A stretch of 60,613 nucleotides of DNA, from positions 1-60,613 of the forward strand of contig JABFSR010000066.1 in assembly GCA_013140495.1 (NCBI GenBank). Direction: 5' to 3'. The DNA is from Verrucomicrobiota bacterium (GTDB lineage Bacteria; Verrucomicrobiota; Verrucomicrobiia; Limisphaerales; JADLHS01). Below are positions 33,294-41,686 of the stretch, in pieces (within the stretch, counting starts at the first letter, position 1; each line of letters starts with the position of its first letter). The translations under genes were made by a program, and so were the position numbers. The notes below the pieces were generated by a model. It saw only the letters and a list, made by a program, of their open reading frames with translations, was not told the origin of the DNA and made no database searches.

Positions 33294-36119
33294 TCAGGGC
33301 AGGACGAGCCGGTAGAACACGCTGCCATTTGCCTGATCAATTGGAACGATGATGCGATTGGTTGTGGTCGAACCGGGCACGGTGACCCAGTTCGGGCCCA
33401 GACCAACGCCCGGGCTGTTGGTCTGCGTTTCCAGCCGCCCACCCGCGTTGGGCCATGAGATGTCCAGCAGGTTGCCGGACACCTGAGCGTTGAGGCGCAC
33501 AGCAGGAAAGAGTTTGTAAACTATGCCCCCTGCCCCATTGGCGGAGGTATTTGTGACCAGCGCGTAAAGTTCGCCATCAGCATCCTGTCCGAAGCCATGG
33601 ACGGTGAGACCGTTCGGCAAAATTGCCGAGCCACCAAACTGGGGCAATGGAAACGCCTTGATCAGGCCGGTCTGAAGATCGGCGTAAAAGATCCGGCCAT
33701 CCGCCCGCACCGGCTGGGTTTTCAGGGCCAGATCGCCAAAGATATACTTCCCGTACAGTTCAGGGATCGCAGTGCCGCGATAAACAAAACCGCCGGTGAT
33801 GGAGATGCCATCGTTGTGATCGTATTCCAATGTCCCCAAGGTGCCGGTGATCGGATCAATCAGCCCTGCCGGAATTCCCGGGCTGCGATTTCCCGGGGGC
33901 GCACCGACGGTGCCGTTGGTGCGGTTGAACAGGAAGTCGCCTTCCTTGATCGCCCAGCCGTAGTTGCCACCGAGAACGATGCGGTCAATCTCCTCGATGT
34001 TGTTCTGGCCGACGTCGGCCTGGATCAACTCACCGTTGGCGCGATCGAAGGAGAAGCGATAGGGGTTGCGCAATCCATAGGCGTAAATTTCCGGCACCTG
34101 GTCCGGCCCTTGAAACGGGTTGGTTGTGGGAATGCGGTATTGGCCGTTGGAACTGATTGTGTCCGGACTTGCAGGAGTCAGAGCGGGATTGATCGGATCA
34201 AACCGCAACATCTTGCCGAGCGGCGTGCCCAGGTTCTGCGCATTGCCGCCCGGCTCGATATGGCTGGCTCCGACATCGTTGGCGTTGCCGCCGTCACCCA
34301 GGGCAAGATACATGTAGCCGTCCGGCCCAAAGGCGATCGTGCCGCCGTTATGATTGTTCGCGTTCTTGCCGAAGGAGATGATTTCCCGGACTGAAGTGGG
34401 GTCAACCACATTGGTGTTCGTATTCGATATTTTCCATTCGTTGACGGCGGTCTTGTAGCCTTGCACTGCGTTGCTCGGAGCAACATACGTCGGTCCAGTT
34501 CCCACCAACTGGCTGTTGAAAGTGTAGAGCGTCTGAAAGCCGGGACTGGCCGGGATATTGAAGCCAGGATGGAACGCCAGACCGAGGAAACCTCGTTCGT
34601 CGTTTGGGCTGGCCGGGTTGAGCGAGGTTGAAATCAAACTGGAAATGTCGAGTGCCGAGCCGGGCAGCAGGGTTCCGTTCTGGATGATGCGCAGCAATCC
34701 GTTCTGTTCCACCACGAACAGCCGGTTGGTGTCGCCCGGCGGACTGATGGCGTAGTCAGGCGCGGCCATGCCGGTGGCAATGGGTTGGAGAAAGAGGGCG
34801 ATGTTGCCATTCGTTATAGCCGGCAGATACCTGGCCACGGTCAAGTGTATGGGTGCGGAGGTCGTCGCGAGGCCGAGGTTGTCCCAGGCCACCGCAGTCA
34901 GCGTATGCGAGCCAAGCGCAAACGTGAACGCGGTGGTCGTGAAGCTGTATGGGCCCGCCGTAAAAGTGCGCAGCAATACGACGCCATCGAAGAACTGAAC
35001 GTTCGTCACGCTGCCATCCGTATCATTGGCGTCGGCTCCGATGGTCACCCTGTCGGTGTTGCCGAAAACTGAGTTCTCAGCCGGGTTGGTGATGGTAATG
35101 CTTGGCGGAATGTTCTCCGCACTGACCGTCACGTTCACGACGGCCGACGTGGTGGAGAGTCCGAGGTCGTCCGTGGCCACCGCAGTGAGCGCATGGCCGC
35201 CGACGGCGAGACTGGCCGTAACGGTGTAGGGTGTGTCGTTGGTCCCGCCAAGAAACGTGCCGCCGTCGAAGAATGCCACGTTCGTCACGACGCCGTCCGA
35301 GTCCTGGGCGGTGGCAATGATGGGAACAACGGCTGGCACGGTGAAGGAGGTGTTGTCAGGCGGGCTGGTGATCGCCACGGTGGGAAAAGTGTTGCTGACG
35401 ACCGTCACCTGCACGATTGGGGAAGTTTTGGTTGCGCCCAAAATATCTGAAGAGACAGCCGTAAGCGCATGGATGCCCACTGCCAGAGGAACAGTGACGG
35501 AATATGGACGCGAGGGATCGCTGCCGAGCGAAGTCACTCCGTCGAAAAACTCCACGTTGGTGACGCTGCCGCCCACGTCGCTCGCGCTTGCGGCGATTGT
35601 GACGACCGCAGGGGCAAAGAAGACGGCTCCATCCACCGGGTTGGTGATGGAAACGGAGGGCGTCGAACGTTGATAAGAAAAACCGCCGGACATCGAGGTC
35701 CACGAGGTGAACGTCACATCCACGTAAATATCATCCGTTTTCAGATGCATCACCGCGTTGACTCCAACCGTGCTTGGCGGGCCGAGGTGCGTAAACTTGG
35801 CCCATGCGTTCCAGTTCGTGTAAGTCAGATTCGTATTCGCCGTTGTTCCGTCAGCCCATTCGGTATCTGCCGGACTGAGAAGAGATGTAAATACGAGTTC
35901 GGTCTTGGCGTTGTAAATCCCTTGAAAGCCTCCCCGCGTGATCCAGACATTTGCGGTAAGCCGATCCTGATTCGCAGGCAGAGTTGGATCACCACCCCCA
36001 TTGATGAATGTCGTCGTCGGCCCGGTCCAGACTGTGCCTCCGCGAGCGGATACGCCCATGGAGAACACTGTCAGTGCGAGCAACGATGCCCGAAGGATTG
36101 ATTTGGTTTGAAGTTGCAT
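33294..36119 (-). CDS. Secreted glucose/sorbosone-dehydrogenase-like propeller with Ig-like repeats
   Basis: 941 residues from the ATG at 36119 (MQLQTKSILRASLLALTVFS, a signal peptide). After an N-terminal domain of unknown type ('WTGPTTTFINGGGDPTLPAN'), three Ig-like repeats occur (about 145-430), each with 'IT(N/S)P.(D/E)(G/N)..F' and 'S(V/)TNV.FFDG'. Residues about 450-870 are a PQQ-type soluble aldose/sorbosone dehydrogenase-like propeller ('RGFLGLAFHPGFN', 'DGYMYLALGDGGNANDVGAS', 'YAYGLRNPYRFSFDR', 'DVGQNNIEEIDRI', 'GGNYGW'). The C-terminus is a module ending SVFYRLVLP, shared in type with two other secreted proteins here. A role in extracellular sugar oxidation is inferred. Confidence 0.85.
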   Translation of the reverse strand: MQLQTKSILRASLLALTVFSMGVSARGGTVWTGPTTTFINGGGDPTLPANQDRLTANVWITRGGFQGIYNAKTELVFTSLLSPADTEWADGTTANTNLTYTNWNAWAKFTHLGPPSTVGVNAVMHLKTDDIYVDVTFTSWTSMSGGFSYQRSTPSVSITNPVDGAVFFAPAVVTIAASASDVGGSVTNVEFFDGVTSLGSDPSRPYSVTVPLAVGIHALTAVSSDILGATKTSPIVQVTVVSNTFPTVAITSPPDNTSFTVPAVVPIIATAQDSDGVVTNVAFFDGGTFLGGTNDTPYTVTASLAVGGHALTAVATDDLGLSTTSAVVNVTVSAENIPPSITITNPAENSVFGNTDRVTIGADANDTDGSVTNVQFFDGVVLLRTFTAGPYSFTTTAFTFALGSHTLTAVAWDNLGLATTSAPIHLTVARYLPAITNGNIALFLQPIATGMAAPDYAISPPGDTNRLFVVEQNGLLRIIQNGTLLPGSALDISSLISTSLNPASPNDERGFLGLAFHPGFNIPASPGFQTLYTFNSQLVGTGPTYVAPSNAVQGYKTAVNEWKISNTNTNVVDPTSVREIISFGKNANNHNGGTIAFGPDGYMYLALGDGGNANDVGASHIEPGGNAQNLGTPLGKMLRFDPINPALTPASPDTISSNGQYRIPTTNPFQGPDQVPEIYAYGLRNPYRFSFDRANGELIQADVGQNNIEEIDRIVLGGNYGWAIKEGDFLFNRTNGTVGAPPGNRSPGIPAGLIDPITGTLGTLEYDHNDGISITGGFVYRGTAIPELYGKYIFGDLALKTQPVRADGRIFYADLQTGLIKAFPLPQFGGSAILPNGLTVHGFGQDADGELYALVTNTSANGAGGIVYKLFPAVRLNAQVSGNLLDISWPNAGGRLETQTNSPGVGLGPNWVTVPGSTTTNRIIVPIDQANGSVFYRLVLP

Positions 36120-36510
36120 AGCTGTTCGAGTGCCCACGACAAAAAGTCGCGGACCTGGTTTGATCACGATTAAAGCGACGCGCAGTTTCCCATGCCCGGC
36201 GCATGGATGGGATGGGAGAACCTTCCAATTTGTTCCCAACAGAAGAAAAGTTTTGGTGAACGATGGATCCAAAAATGAATCACTGAAGCGCCGACGGATG
36301 AATTATTCCCACCGGCACGACGGCGGATGGCGGGACTCGTGCCTGAAGTAATTGAACATCGGGCCGCAGTGCGTCTTTATGGAATCGAAAGCGGTGCGCC
36401 ATTACGGCGTGTCAGCACGCGGAGGAAATCAACAATTGGAAGACAGTCGCATCATCTGTTCACCCCGGCATCTTGCAAGGGCTCGTTCTGATACGGGGTG
36501 GCCTCAACAA
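36120..36510. other. Intergenic region without a recognisable gene
   Basis: 391 bp between the start of the minus-strand dehydrogenase-like gene and the gene-end fragment at 36511. It should contain that gene's promoter. I see no convincing ORF, repeat or RNA signal. Confidence 0.5.
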
Positions 36511-36780
36511 CTAGGTGGTGGAATACTTTTCGCGTTCGGTTGCGCTCGGCTCGCGGAAATCACTGAGCCTGCCCTTTTTCACGGAGCCGTCCTTGGACTT
36601 CAAAGTGATCTGTGGCGCCCAACCGGCTTTGGCTTCAATCACGCTTTCCACCACGCCGATGGCGCGCGTGAGCCGGTGGACCATGATCTCGCCGAGATAA
36701 CCTTCGCCTGTGGCCGGTATTTTAGTTTTGCCCATGTCCAACAGTGTGCGGAAAAACCCGGCGGGTTCAATGCTTGAATG
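36511..36780 (-). pseudogene. 3'-end fragment of an unrecognised gene (fragment 1)
   Basis: The frame reads from 'HSSIEPAGFFRTLLDMGKTK' through 'IPATGEGYLGEIMVHRLTRA' to 'REPSATEREKYSTT' and a stop at 36511. Upstream of position 36780 the sequence has no continuing similarity, so only the 3' part of a gene seems to remain. The first 122 bp are duplicated at 41090-41211. I do not recognise the family. Confidence 0.5.
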
Positions 36781-36956
36781 GAGCGGGCTTGGCGAGCACA
36801 CGCTGATCAAAAGAGCTGACTCGTCGGGCCGTAGTTTGACGAAGGCTGAAAGCCGAGAATATGACAGCCCCGGGTTAATCATCAAAAAAAATCCCAAGCC
36901 CTGTAATGGCGGCAGAAGTCTCGCCAACCGCACGGTGGTTAAGTAAATTGCGCCCC

Positions 36957-37538
36957 ATGCCGAACGCAGAAACCAAAACCCTTCTCGCCCTTCGCCGTGA
37001 TGCGGCGAAAGGAAAAATCTTCAGCCACATCCGTCAAGATTGGTTCGTTAAATTCCCCGAAGAACTCGTGCGGCAGCGATTTGTCTGCACGCTCGTCAAC
37101 GACTACGGATTCTCGCTCGACCAAATGGGCGAGGAATTGAAAGTCCAGCGCGGACGCGAAGCCGCCGAAGCTGACATCGTGATCTGGCGCACGGCCAAGG
37201 ACAAAGCGGATGAGAAAGCCCCGCTCATCATCACCGAGTGCAAATCCGACAATGCCGCCATCACTGCCAGAGACTACGGGCAAGGCGAGAGCTACGCTCG
37301 CATCGCGGATGCGCCCTTCTTCGTCACGCACAATAACCGGGAGACCAAATTCTGGCGCGTGAAGAAAGACCGGATGCCGGGTTACACAGAGGAGATCACC
37401 GACATCCCGCGCGCCGCCGAGTTGCGCCAGACCATCGCCGCCGAAGTGGAGACATTGATTCTGGGAGCAGGCGGTGAAATGAGCGGGAAAGCCCTTCCAA
37501 AATCGCACCAAAATGCCTGTTGTCAGTCCAGCCGGTGA
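36957..37538 (+). pseudogene. Type I restriction HsdR_N-like domain with internal deletion
   Basis: 193 residues from the ATG at 36957. 'FPEELVRQRFVCTLVNDYGF' and 'KAPLIITECKSDNAAITARD' followed by 'YGQGESYARIADAPFFVTHN' are hallmarks of the HsdR N-terminal (nuclease-like) domain also found at the start of N-6 DNA methylases. After 'EEITDIPRA' the normal continuation is missing, and the chain passes straight into 'AELRQTIAAEVETLILGAGG'. The same tail type appears in the HsdS-like fragment at 39110-39271. This suggests an in-frame deletion that joined the two ends of a restriction-modification protein. An alternative is a natural short protein with a helical tail. Confidence 0.6.
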
Positions 37539-37564
37539 GGGCTAGACTTTCTCCTCCTGCGAAA

Positions 37565-38044
37565 ATGAGCAAAGGCGAAGTCAAAATAAAATTGGCCATC
37601 CCGTCGGTGGGGTATCAGCGTCGCATGTTTTTCAACCGCTTCGCGCTGCAACGGATTGACGGGCACGCGCTGGCCTTTTTTGCGTTGGTGGATGACTCGG
37701 GCCTGCTGCGGGACATCTACGCGTGCATGTTGAGCAAGCAAACACTCAAGGAGAGCAAAGAGAGCCTCGGGAAGTATTTGGGCCTCGTCGGCGCGCCGAA
37801 GAGCAGCGCGACGGCATGGTCGCCCCCCGCCTCACTAATGGCCACAGACGTGGCGACGGTAATCAACATGGGCTACACGGAGGAGGCAGAAATTGTGCTG
37901 GGAACGTTTGCGGTCGGCCCGGCGATCCAGCAGGTGAAAATTTCGGATAAAGAAATCCAAATAGGTGGCGTGGCGTGCCTGCGCTGCGATCTGGAAACGC
38001 AGCGGCAGTTTCTGGCGGCGCTCTACGCGAAAGAAAAAGAATAA
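37565..38044 (+). CDS. Unknown protein, first gene of a three-gene HNH operon
   Basis: 159 residues from the ATG at 37565 (MSKGEVKIKLAIPSVGYQRR). A mixed alpha/beta composition is suggested by 'MFFNRFALQRIDGHALAFFA', 'SGLLRDIYACMLSKQTL' and 'IQIGGVACLRCDLETQRQFL'. There is no signal peptide or membrane helix, so it should be cytoplasmic. No family was recognised. The next gene begins one base after this stop codon, a spacing typical of translational coupling. The gene sits between the two halves of a broken restriction-modification gene, hinting at a defence-related or mobile role. Confidence 0.7.
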   Translation: MSKGEVKIKLAIPSVGYQRRMFFNRFALQRIDGHALAFFALVDDSGLLRDIYACMLSKQTLKESKESLGKYLGLVGAPKSSATAWSPPASLMATDVATVINMGYTEEAEIVLGTFAVGPAIQQVKISDKEIQIGGVACLRCDLETQRQFLAALYAKEKE

Positions 38045-38045
38045 C

Positions 38046-38498
38046 ATGGTCACGATTGCGCGAATTAAGGCGACGGCGGTTTTGCCAGCCCTGCTGGTGA
38101 CATCCATTGCGGAGGGTTCCGTCGCGGACAAACCGGCGACGGCCATTGTGGGGGGGCAATTTTCCGATCAAGAGGCCTTGCGGCCCACGGCCGTCGAAGA
38201 AACCGAGACACGTCAGACGCGCGCCTACACCGAAACCGCCACGGACTGGACCAAGGCGATGGCGAAACGCTTTCGCGAGCTAGCCCGGAAAGAGGCACTG
38301 GGCACGATTGGCGACGAGGAGATGCAAGAACTGGAGCGGTTGACGCGCGACCGGCGCAACCTGGAATATCCCCGGCCCGGCGAGGAAGTGCTGTGGGAAT
38401 ACAATCAGCGGGAGGTCACCGCGAACCTGGTGCAAGCGCTCAAGGATTATGTTCGGTTCCACACGCCCCCGCATCGCGTGCGGATCAGCGCCGCGTAA
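38046..38498 (+). CDS. Unknown protein, second gene of a three-gene HNH operon
   Basis: 150 residues from the ATG at 38046, one base after the previous stop. The N-terminal third is hydrophobic-neutral and Ala/Thr-rich (MVTIARIKATAVLPALLVTS). The C-terminal part is strongly helical and charged ('AKRFRELARKEALGTIGDEE', 'MQELERLTRDRRNLEYPRPG', 'REVTANLVQALKDYVRF'). The helical part could mediate protein contact or DNA binding. No family was recognised. The HNH gene overlaps its 3' end by about 50 bp in another frame. Confidence 0.7.
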   Translation: MVTIARIKATAVLPALLVTSIAEGSVADKPATAIVGGQFSDQEALRPTAVEETETRQTRAYTETATDWTKAMAKRFRELARKEALGTIGDEEMQELERLTRDRRNLEYPRPGEEVLWEYNQREVTANLVQALKDYVRFHTPPHRVRISAA

Positions 38499-39057
38499 AC
38501 GGCTGACACGCCGAAATTATCGAAAGGTGGCGCTGGAGCCATTGCGCCGGGATTTCGAGGATCGCTGCGCGTATTCCTGCCAACATCTTTCCCGCGCGGG
38601 TGGTTTGAAGTGCATGGAGATTGACCATTTCGATCCGCGCAAAAAGGAAGACTTCCTCCAGCAGTATGAGAATTTGTTTCTCGCCACGCGCCACTGCAAC
38701 GGCGCCAAGGGCATGTTCTGGCCGAGTGCCGGCGATCAAGCTTTGGGGTTGCGGTATTTGAATCCCTGCCGGGAGCGGGATTACGGCGAGCATCTCTTTG
38801 AAAATCCCAAAACGCATCTCCTGGTCGGAGTCACGCCAGCGGGTAAGTATCATATCCGCATGTGCGATCTGAACGCGGATCACTTTATCGCAGAGCGCCG
38901 GGAGCGGGCGGAAATTTGGGAATTGCTGCGCACCGCCGTTACGGTAAAACGCAACCGGATACCGCAAATGGCCGCGGACCTGGCGGAAGCTTTGCGCAAG
39001 CAGGCTGAAAACATGATCCCAGAGTTCCCGCAGTTGCCGAATGGTACGACGCTCTAA
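38449..39057 (+). CDS. HNH-family endonuclease, third gene of operon
   Basis: 202 residues if the ATG at 38449 is used; that start overlaps the previous gene by 50 bp, and a later non-ATG start is possible. The HNH core is 'FEDRCAYSCQHLSRAGGLKC', 'MEIDHFDPRKK', 'YENLFLATRHCNGAKG': a Cys-x3-Cys pair, the EIDHF catalytic His block and a terminal Cys-Asn-x-x-Lys. This is the layout of HNH nucleases of the PtuB/Septu-like and TIGR02646-like groups. It presumably cuts DNA with a divalent metal. No ATPase partner is adjacent, so the known two-component Septu system does not fit as is. Confidence 0.82.
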   Translation: MFGSTRPRIACGSAPRKRLTRRNYRKVALEPLRRDFEDRCAYSCQHLSRAGGLKCMEIDHFDPRKKEDFLQQYENLFLATRHCNGAKGMFWPSAGDQALGLRYLNPCRERDYGEHLFENPKTHLLVGVTPAGKYHIRMCDLNADHFIAERRERAEIWELLRTAVTVKRNRIPQMAADLAEALRKQAENMIPEFPQLPNGTTL

Positions 39058-39109
39058 CCTCCCAACTAGTCACGGTGGTTGATTTTCAAATGAATTGCGT
39101 AGCGCCCCG

Positions 39110-39271
39110 TTTCCCCTCCCGCTGCTGGAAGTTTAGCGCAAGCTGGTCGAGCGCGTGACCACCGCGCGGGCGGAGATCGCCAGCGAACGCGTCGCCGCCG
39201 CGTTGCGCCAGTCCATCGCCGCCGAAGTGAAATCCCTCATCCTCGGCACTAAGCCACTTAAACAGGCGTGA
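39110..39271 (+). pseudogene. HsdS/type I specificity C-terminal fragment
   Basis: The frame reads FPLPLLEV-stop-RKLVERVTTARAE then LRQSIAAEVKSLILGTKPLK to a stop at 39269-39271. 'FPLPPLxxQRKLVE' is the conserved block after target-recognition domains in type I specificity or fused methylase-specificity proteins. An internal TAG stands at 39134. It is the counterpart of the N-terminal half at 36957-37538, with the HNH operon lying between. Confidence 0.6.
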
Positions 39272-39281
39272 GATTTTCTGT

Positions 39282-39365
39282 CGCCCCTACAGGGCTTGGA
39301 TGATTTGTGGGATGTGAACCCGGGGCTTCACCCCGGGCTGTCATATTGCGGGCTTTCAGCCCTTC
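39282..39365. repeat. REP-like palindromic repeats
   Basis: Tandem short hairpins: cccctacagggc (about 39285), acccggggcttcaccccgggct (about 39319-39340) and cgggctttcagccc (about 39349-39362). This is the classic look of dispersed extragenic palindromes. Confidence 0.65.
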
Positions 39366-39374
39366 CGCTTGGCT

Positions 39375-39452
39375 TCACAACAATTCGCGTGGATTCGTGA
39401 AATTCGTGTCAGCCCCTTTGCATCCGTGTTCATCCGTGTTTATCTGTGGTTA
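39375..39452. repeat. Dispersed 'ttcgtgaaattcgtg / catccgtg' repeat
   Basis: Contains 'ggattcgtgaaattcgtgtc' and 'catccgtgttcatccgtgtt' ending 'tctgtggttaa', the same family as at 12540-12690, 48540-48610 and 50193-50275. It abuts the duplicated mtnP 3' end at 39454. Confidence 0.65.
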
Positions 39453-39453
39453 A

Positions 39454-39584
39454 AGATACTTCGCCAGAAGCGGCTTCAATTCAGCGATGGTTTTCTTCGG
39501 CCAGACTTTGCGGTCGGTCATGATGGCGTTCTTCAGCGCGGAGTGCTACGGCCAGTTCGGTTCGGTGGGAATCTGCGCGATGGT
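39454..39584 (-). pseudogene. Duplicated 3' end of mtnP
   Basis: About 131 bp that match 41818-41948, the last part of the intact MTA phosphorylase gene, at close to 90% by eye. The minus-strand translation ends ALKNAIMTDRKVWPKKTIAE then LKPLLAKYL, as in mtnP, but has a TAG in place of the Cys codon in the WPCHSAL segment. Only the 3' end is present. Confidence 0.85.
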
Positions 39585-39628
39585 GCGTGTACTTGAACGC
39601 TCCCGTGCCGTCCCGGTAGCATGGCGAC

Positions 39629-41110
39629 ATGCATTCCGAGCCAAAGCGTGGTCGTTGGTTTCGATTCGTCGCCCGATGTCTGCTCGCGGCGGTTGCGCTC
39701 TATCTCCTGCTGCTGATTCCTGAGCCGGCATCGCCACCGCCCAAAGGCGCAGACAAGCAGGCTTTTCTCTGGCAGCGCGATGCGTTCTGGGCCGCGCTCG
39801 AAAAGGAATTCCAACAGGCCCGTCTGACCGGTTGCAACGGACTGGCCGCGCCCGTCGCCGACTCGCTCAACGAAATCCAACGCCAGCTTGATGTGCTGGC
39901 TGCCACCAACCTGCCGCCGGGTGCGACGGTCTTCGGTTCGTTGGAAACAAATTTCTTTCTACTCGCGCCGAGGGTGGCGGCGTGTCCGGAGCGGTTGCCG
40001 GATTATCTTCAAGCCTTCGCCCGGATGCGCAGTCTCGTGAAGCGGCAATCCGAACATTGGCCGATGGATTCGCCCGAAACGCGCGACCGCCTTTATCGTT
40101 CGCTCTACGGCGGGCGCGCTGGTATTGAGGCCGCCATGCTCCAGTCGCCGCCCGAAAAATTGTCACCGCTACTCGAAGGTGATCTTGAATCGTCTGCCAC
40201 ACCGTCGGCCAGCGTGCATGGCGTCGCCATGCACAGCGGCGATATTTTGATTTCGCGCGGCGGCGCAGCCACGTCGGCGCTCATCGCGCGCGGGAATGAC
40301 TTTCCCGGAAATTTTTCGCACGTGGCGCTCGTTCACGTGGAGGAGTGGACCAAAAACGTTTCCGTCATCGAAGCGCACATCGAAAGCGGGGTGGGCGTGC
40401 GGCCCATCGAGGCGTATTTGCAGGAGACCAAACTTCGCATCATGCTCCTGCGTCTGCGGAGCGATTTGCCGGCGTTGCTCGCCGACCCGATGTTGCCGCA
40501 CAAAGCCGCAGCGCAAGCCTTGAGCGCGGCGCAGGCCCGGCACATTCCCTATGACTTCGCGATGGATCACGCCGACCCGGCGAAACAATTTTGTTCCGAA
40601 GTTGCATCCGCCGCCTACAGAACCCAAGGCGTGACGTTGTGGATGGGATTGTCGCACCTCTCGACGCCCGGCGTGACCGCGTGGCTGTCCGCGTTGGGCG
40701 TGCGGCATTTTGAAACGCAGGAGCCGTCCGACCTCGAATATGACCCGCAATTGCGCGTCGTGGCCGAGTGGTGCGACCCGGACACACTTTTCAAAGACCA
40801 CGCTGACAACGCGGTCATTGATGTGATGCTCGAAGCGGCGGAGCGCGGCGAGAAACTGGATTACAACCTGTGGCTGCTGCCGATGACGCGGTTGGCGAAG
40901 GCTTACAGCGTGGTGTTGAATTGGTGCGGCAAAGTTGGGCCGGTTCCTGAGGGCATGAGTTCGGCCACGGCGTTGCGGGTGAAGCGATTGTCAGCGGGAC
41001 ACGCGGCGATCAAAGCGCGACTGATCGAACGGGCTGAACAATTCAGAGCGGAAAAGGGTTACACGCCACCGTATTGGGAATTGGTGAGAATGGCGCGTGT
41101 GAGCCGGTGA
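39629..41110 (+). CDS. YiiX/NlpC-P60-like cysteine hydrolase with N-terminal membrane anchor
   Basis: 493 residues. A single hydrophobic segment near the N-terminus (VARCLLAAVALYLLLLIPEP, about 14-33) should anchor the protein with its body outside the cytoplasm. The C-terminal half has the permuted NlpC/P60 (YiiX/YebB-type) layout: 'GDILISRGG', 'GNDFPGNFSHVALVHVEE' with His231, and 'KQFCSEVASAAYRTQG' with Cys322 as likely catalytic residues. Members cleave peptide or lipid amide bonds. The last residues (MARVSR) are encoded by the start of the duplicated fragment at 41090-41211, so the original C-terminus may have been replaced. It is flanked by duplicated gene ends on both sides. Confidence 0.8.
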   Translation: MHSEPKRGRWFRFVARCLLAAVALYLLLLIPEPASPPPKGADKQAFLWQRDAFWAALEKEFQQARLTGCNGLAAPVADSLNEIQRQLDVLAATNLPPGATVFGSLETNFFLLAPRVAACPERLPDYLQAFARMRSLVKRQSEHWPMDSPETRDRLYRSLYGGRAGIEAAMLQSPPEKLSPLLEGDLESSATPSASVHGVAMHSGDILISRGGAATSALIARGNDFPGNFSHVALVHVEEWTKNVSVIEAHIESGVGVRPIEAYLQETKLRIMLLRLRSDLPALLADPMLPHKAAAQALSAAQARHIPYDFAMDHADPAKQFCSEVASAAYRTQGVTLWMGLSHLSTPGVTAWLSALGVRHFETQEPSDLEYDPQLRVVAEWCDPDTLFKDHADNAVIDVMLEAAERGEKLDYNLWLLPMTRLAKAYSVVLNWCGKVGPVPEGMSSATALRVKRLSAGHAAIKARLIERAEQFRAEKGYTPPYWELVRMARVSR

Positions 41111-41211
41111 ACCATGATCTCGCCGAGATAACCTTCGCCTGTGGCCGGTATTTTAGTTTTGCCCATGTCCAAAAGTGTGCGGGAAAATCCGGCGGGTTCA
41201 ATGTCTGAATG
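41090..41211 (-). pseudogene. Duplicated fragment of the unrecognised gene end (fragment 2)
   Basis: About 122 bp nearly identical to 36659-36780. The minus-strand frame reads 'IEPAGFSRTLLDMGKTKIPA', 'TGEGYLGEIMVHRLTRAI' and then departs into unrelated codons. It overlaps the 3' end of the hydrolase gene on the other strand. Confidence 0.8.
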
Positions 41212-41308
41212 ACACGCGGTGCGGGAGCTTGGTCCGCCGGTCACACTGCATTGGGAAAACACCCCTAGTGCGGAAGGAAAACTTTGCAGCCTATCCTCTG
41301 GTTAGACC

Positions 41309-41686
41309 TCACATGTGCCATTCTCCCTTCATCATATTTACGTTGCAGCCAACGGCGTTCAGAATCAAGAGCAGGCACAAAATCGTATAGACGGTAAAAT
41401 ATCTGACTCTCCGCTTTTGGTAGAGACCAACGATAGTCAATGCGATGTAGAAAAGCCAGCCAGCCACCAAAGAGGCAACGACAACTCCGTCCGGTGGATT
41501 CCGATGCTCAGGAAATGCAAAGGCGGCAGTGCCAATCGGAAAACCCCAAATTGATGTCACAAAATACGGAAAAAATTCCGGGCTCTTGATGCAAATAGGA
41601 ATTGTTGTGGCCGCCAAGGCCACGCCCCAAGCCACAAGCCAGAGAGTGACTCTCGAACTTTTTGAAATCTCTCGTGGCTCTTCCAT
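41309..41686 (-). CDS. Small membrane protein (125 aa) with cassette-like boundaries
   Basis: Start MEEPREISKSSRVTLWLVAW at 41686; four hydrophobic segments follow, including 'FVTSIWGFPIGTAAFAF', 'VVVASLVAGWLFYIALTIVG' and 'YFTVYTILCLLLILNAVG'. No family was recognised. On the gene's strand, GTTAGAT lies 9 nt before the ATG (41696-41702) and GTCTAAC lies one base after the stop (41301-41307). These fit the GTTRRRY and RYYYAAC core sites that bound integron gene cassettes. A 13-bp direct repeat tttgcagcctatc (41283-41295, 41721-41733) also flanks it. It sits between the mtnP gene and the duplicated fragments. Confidence 0.6.
   Translation of the reverse strand: MEEPREISKSSRVTLWLVAWGVALAATTIPICIKSPEFFPYFVTSIWGFPIGTAAFAFPEHRNPPDGVVVASLVAGWLFYIALTIVGLYQKRRVRYFTVYTILCLLLILNAVGCNVNMMKGEWHM

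Noticed and set aside
38449..39057. Assigning the HNH operon to the Septu (PtuAB) or Gabija systems
   Set aside because: Septu needs an adjacent ATPase and Gabija a UvrD-like helicase with an OLD nuclease. Neither is present.
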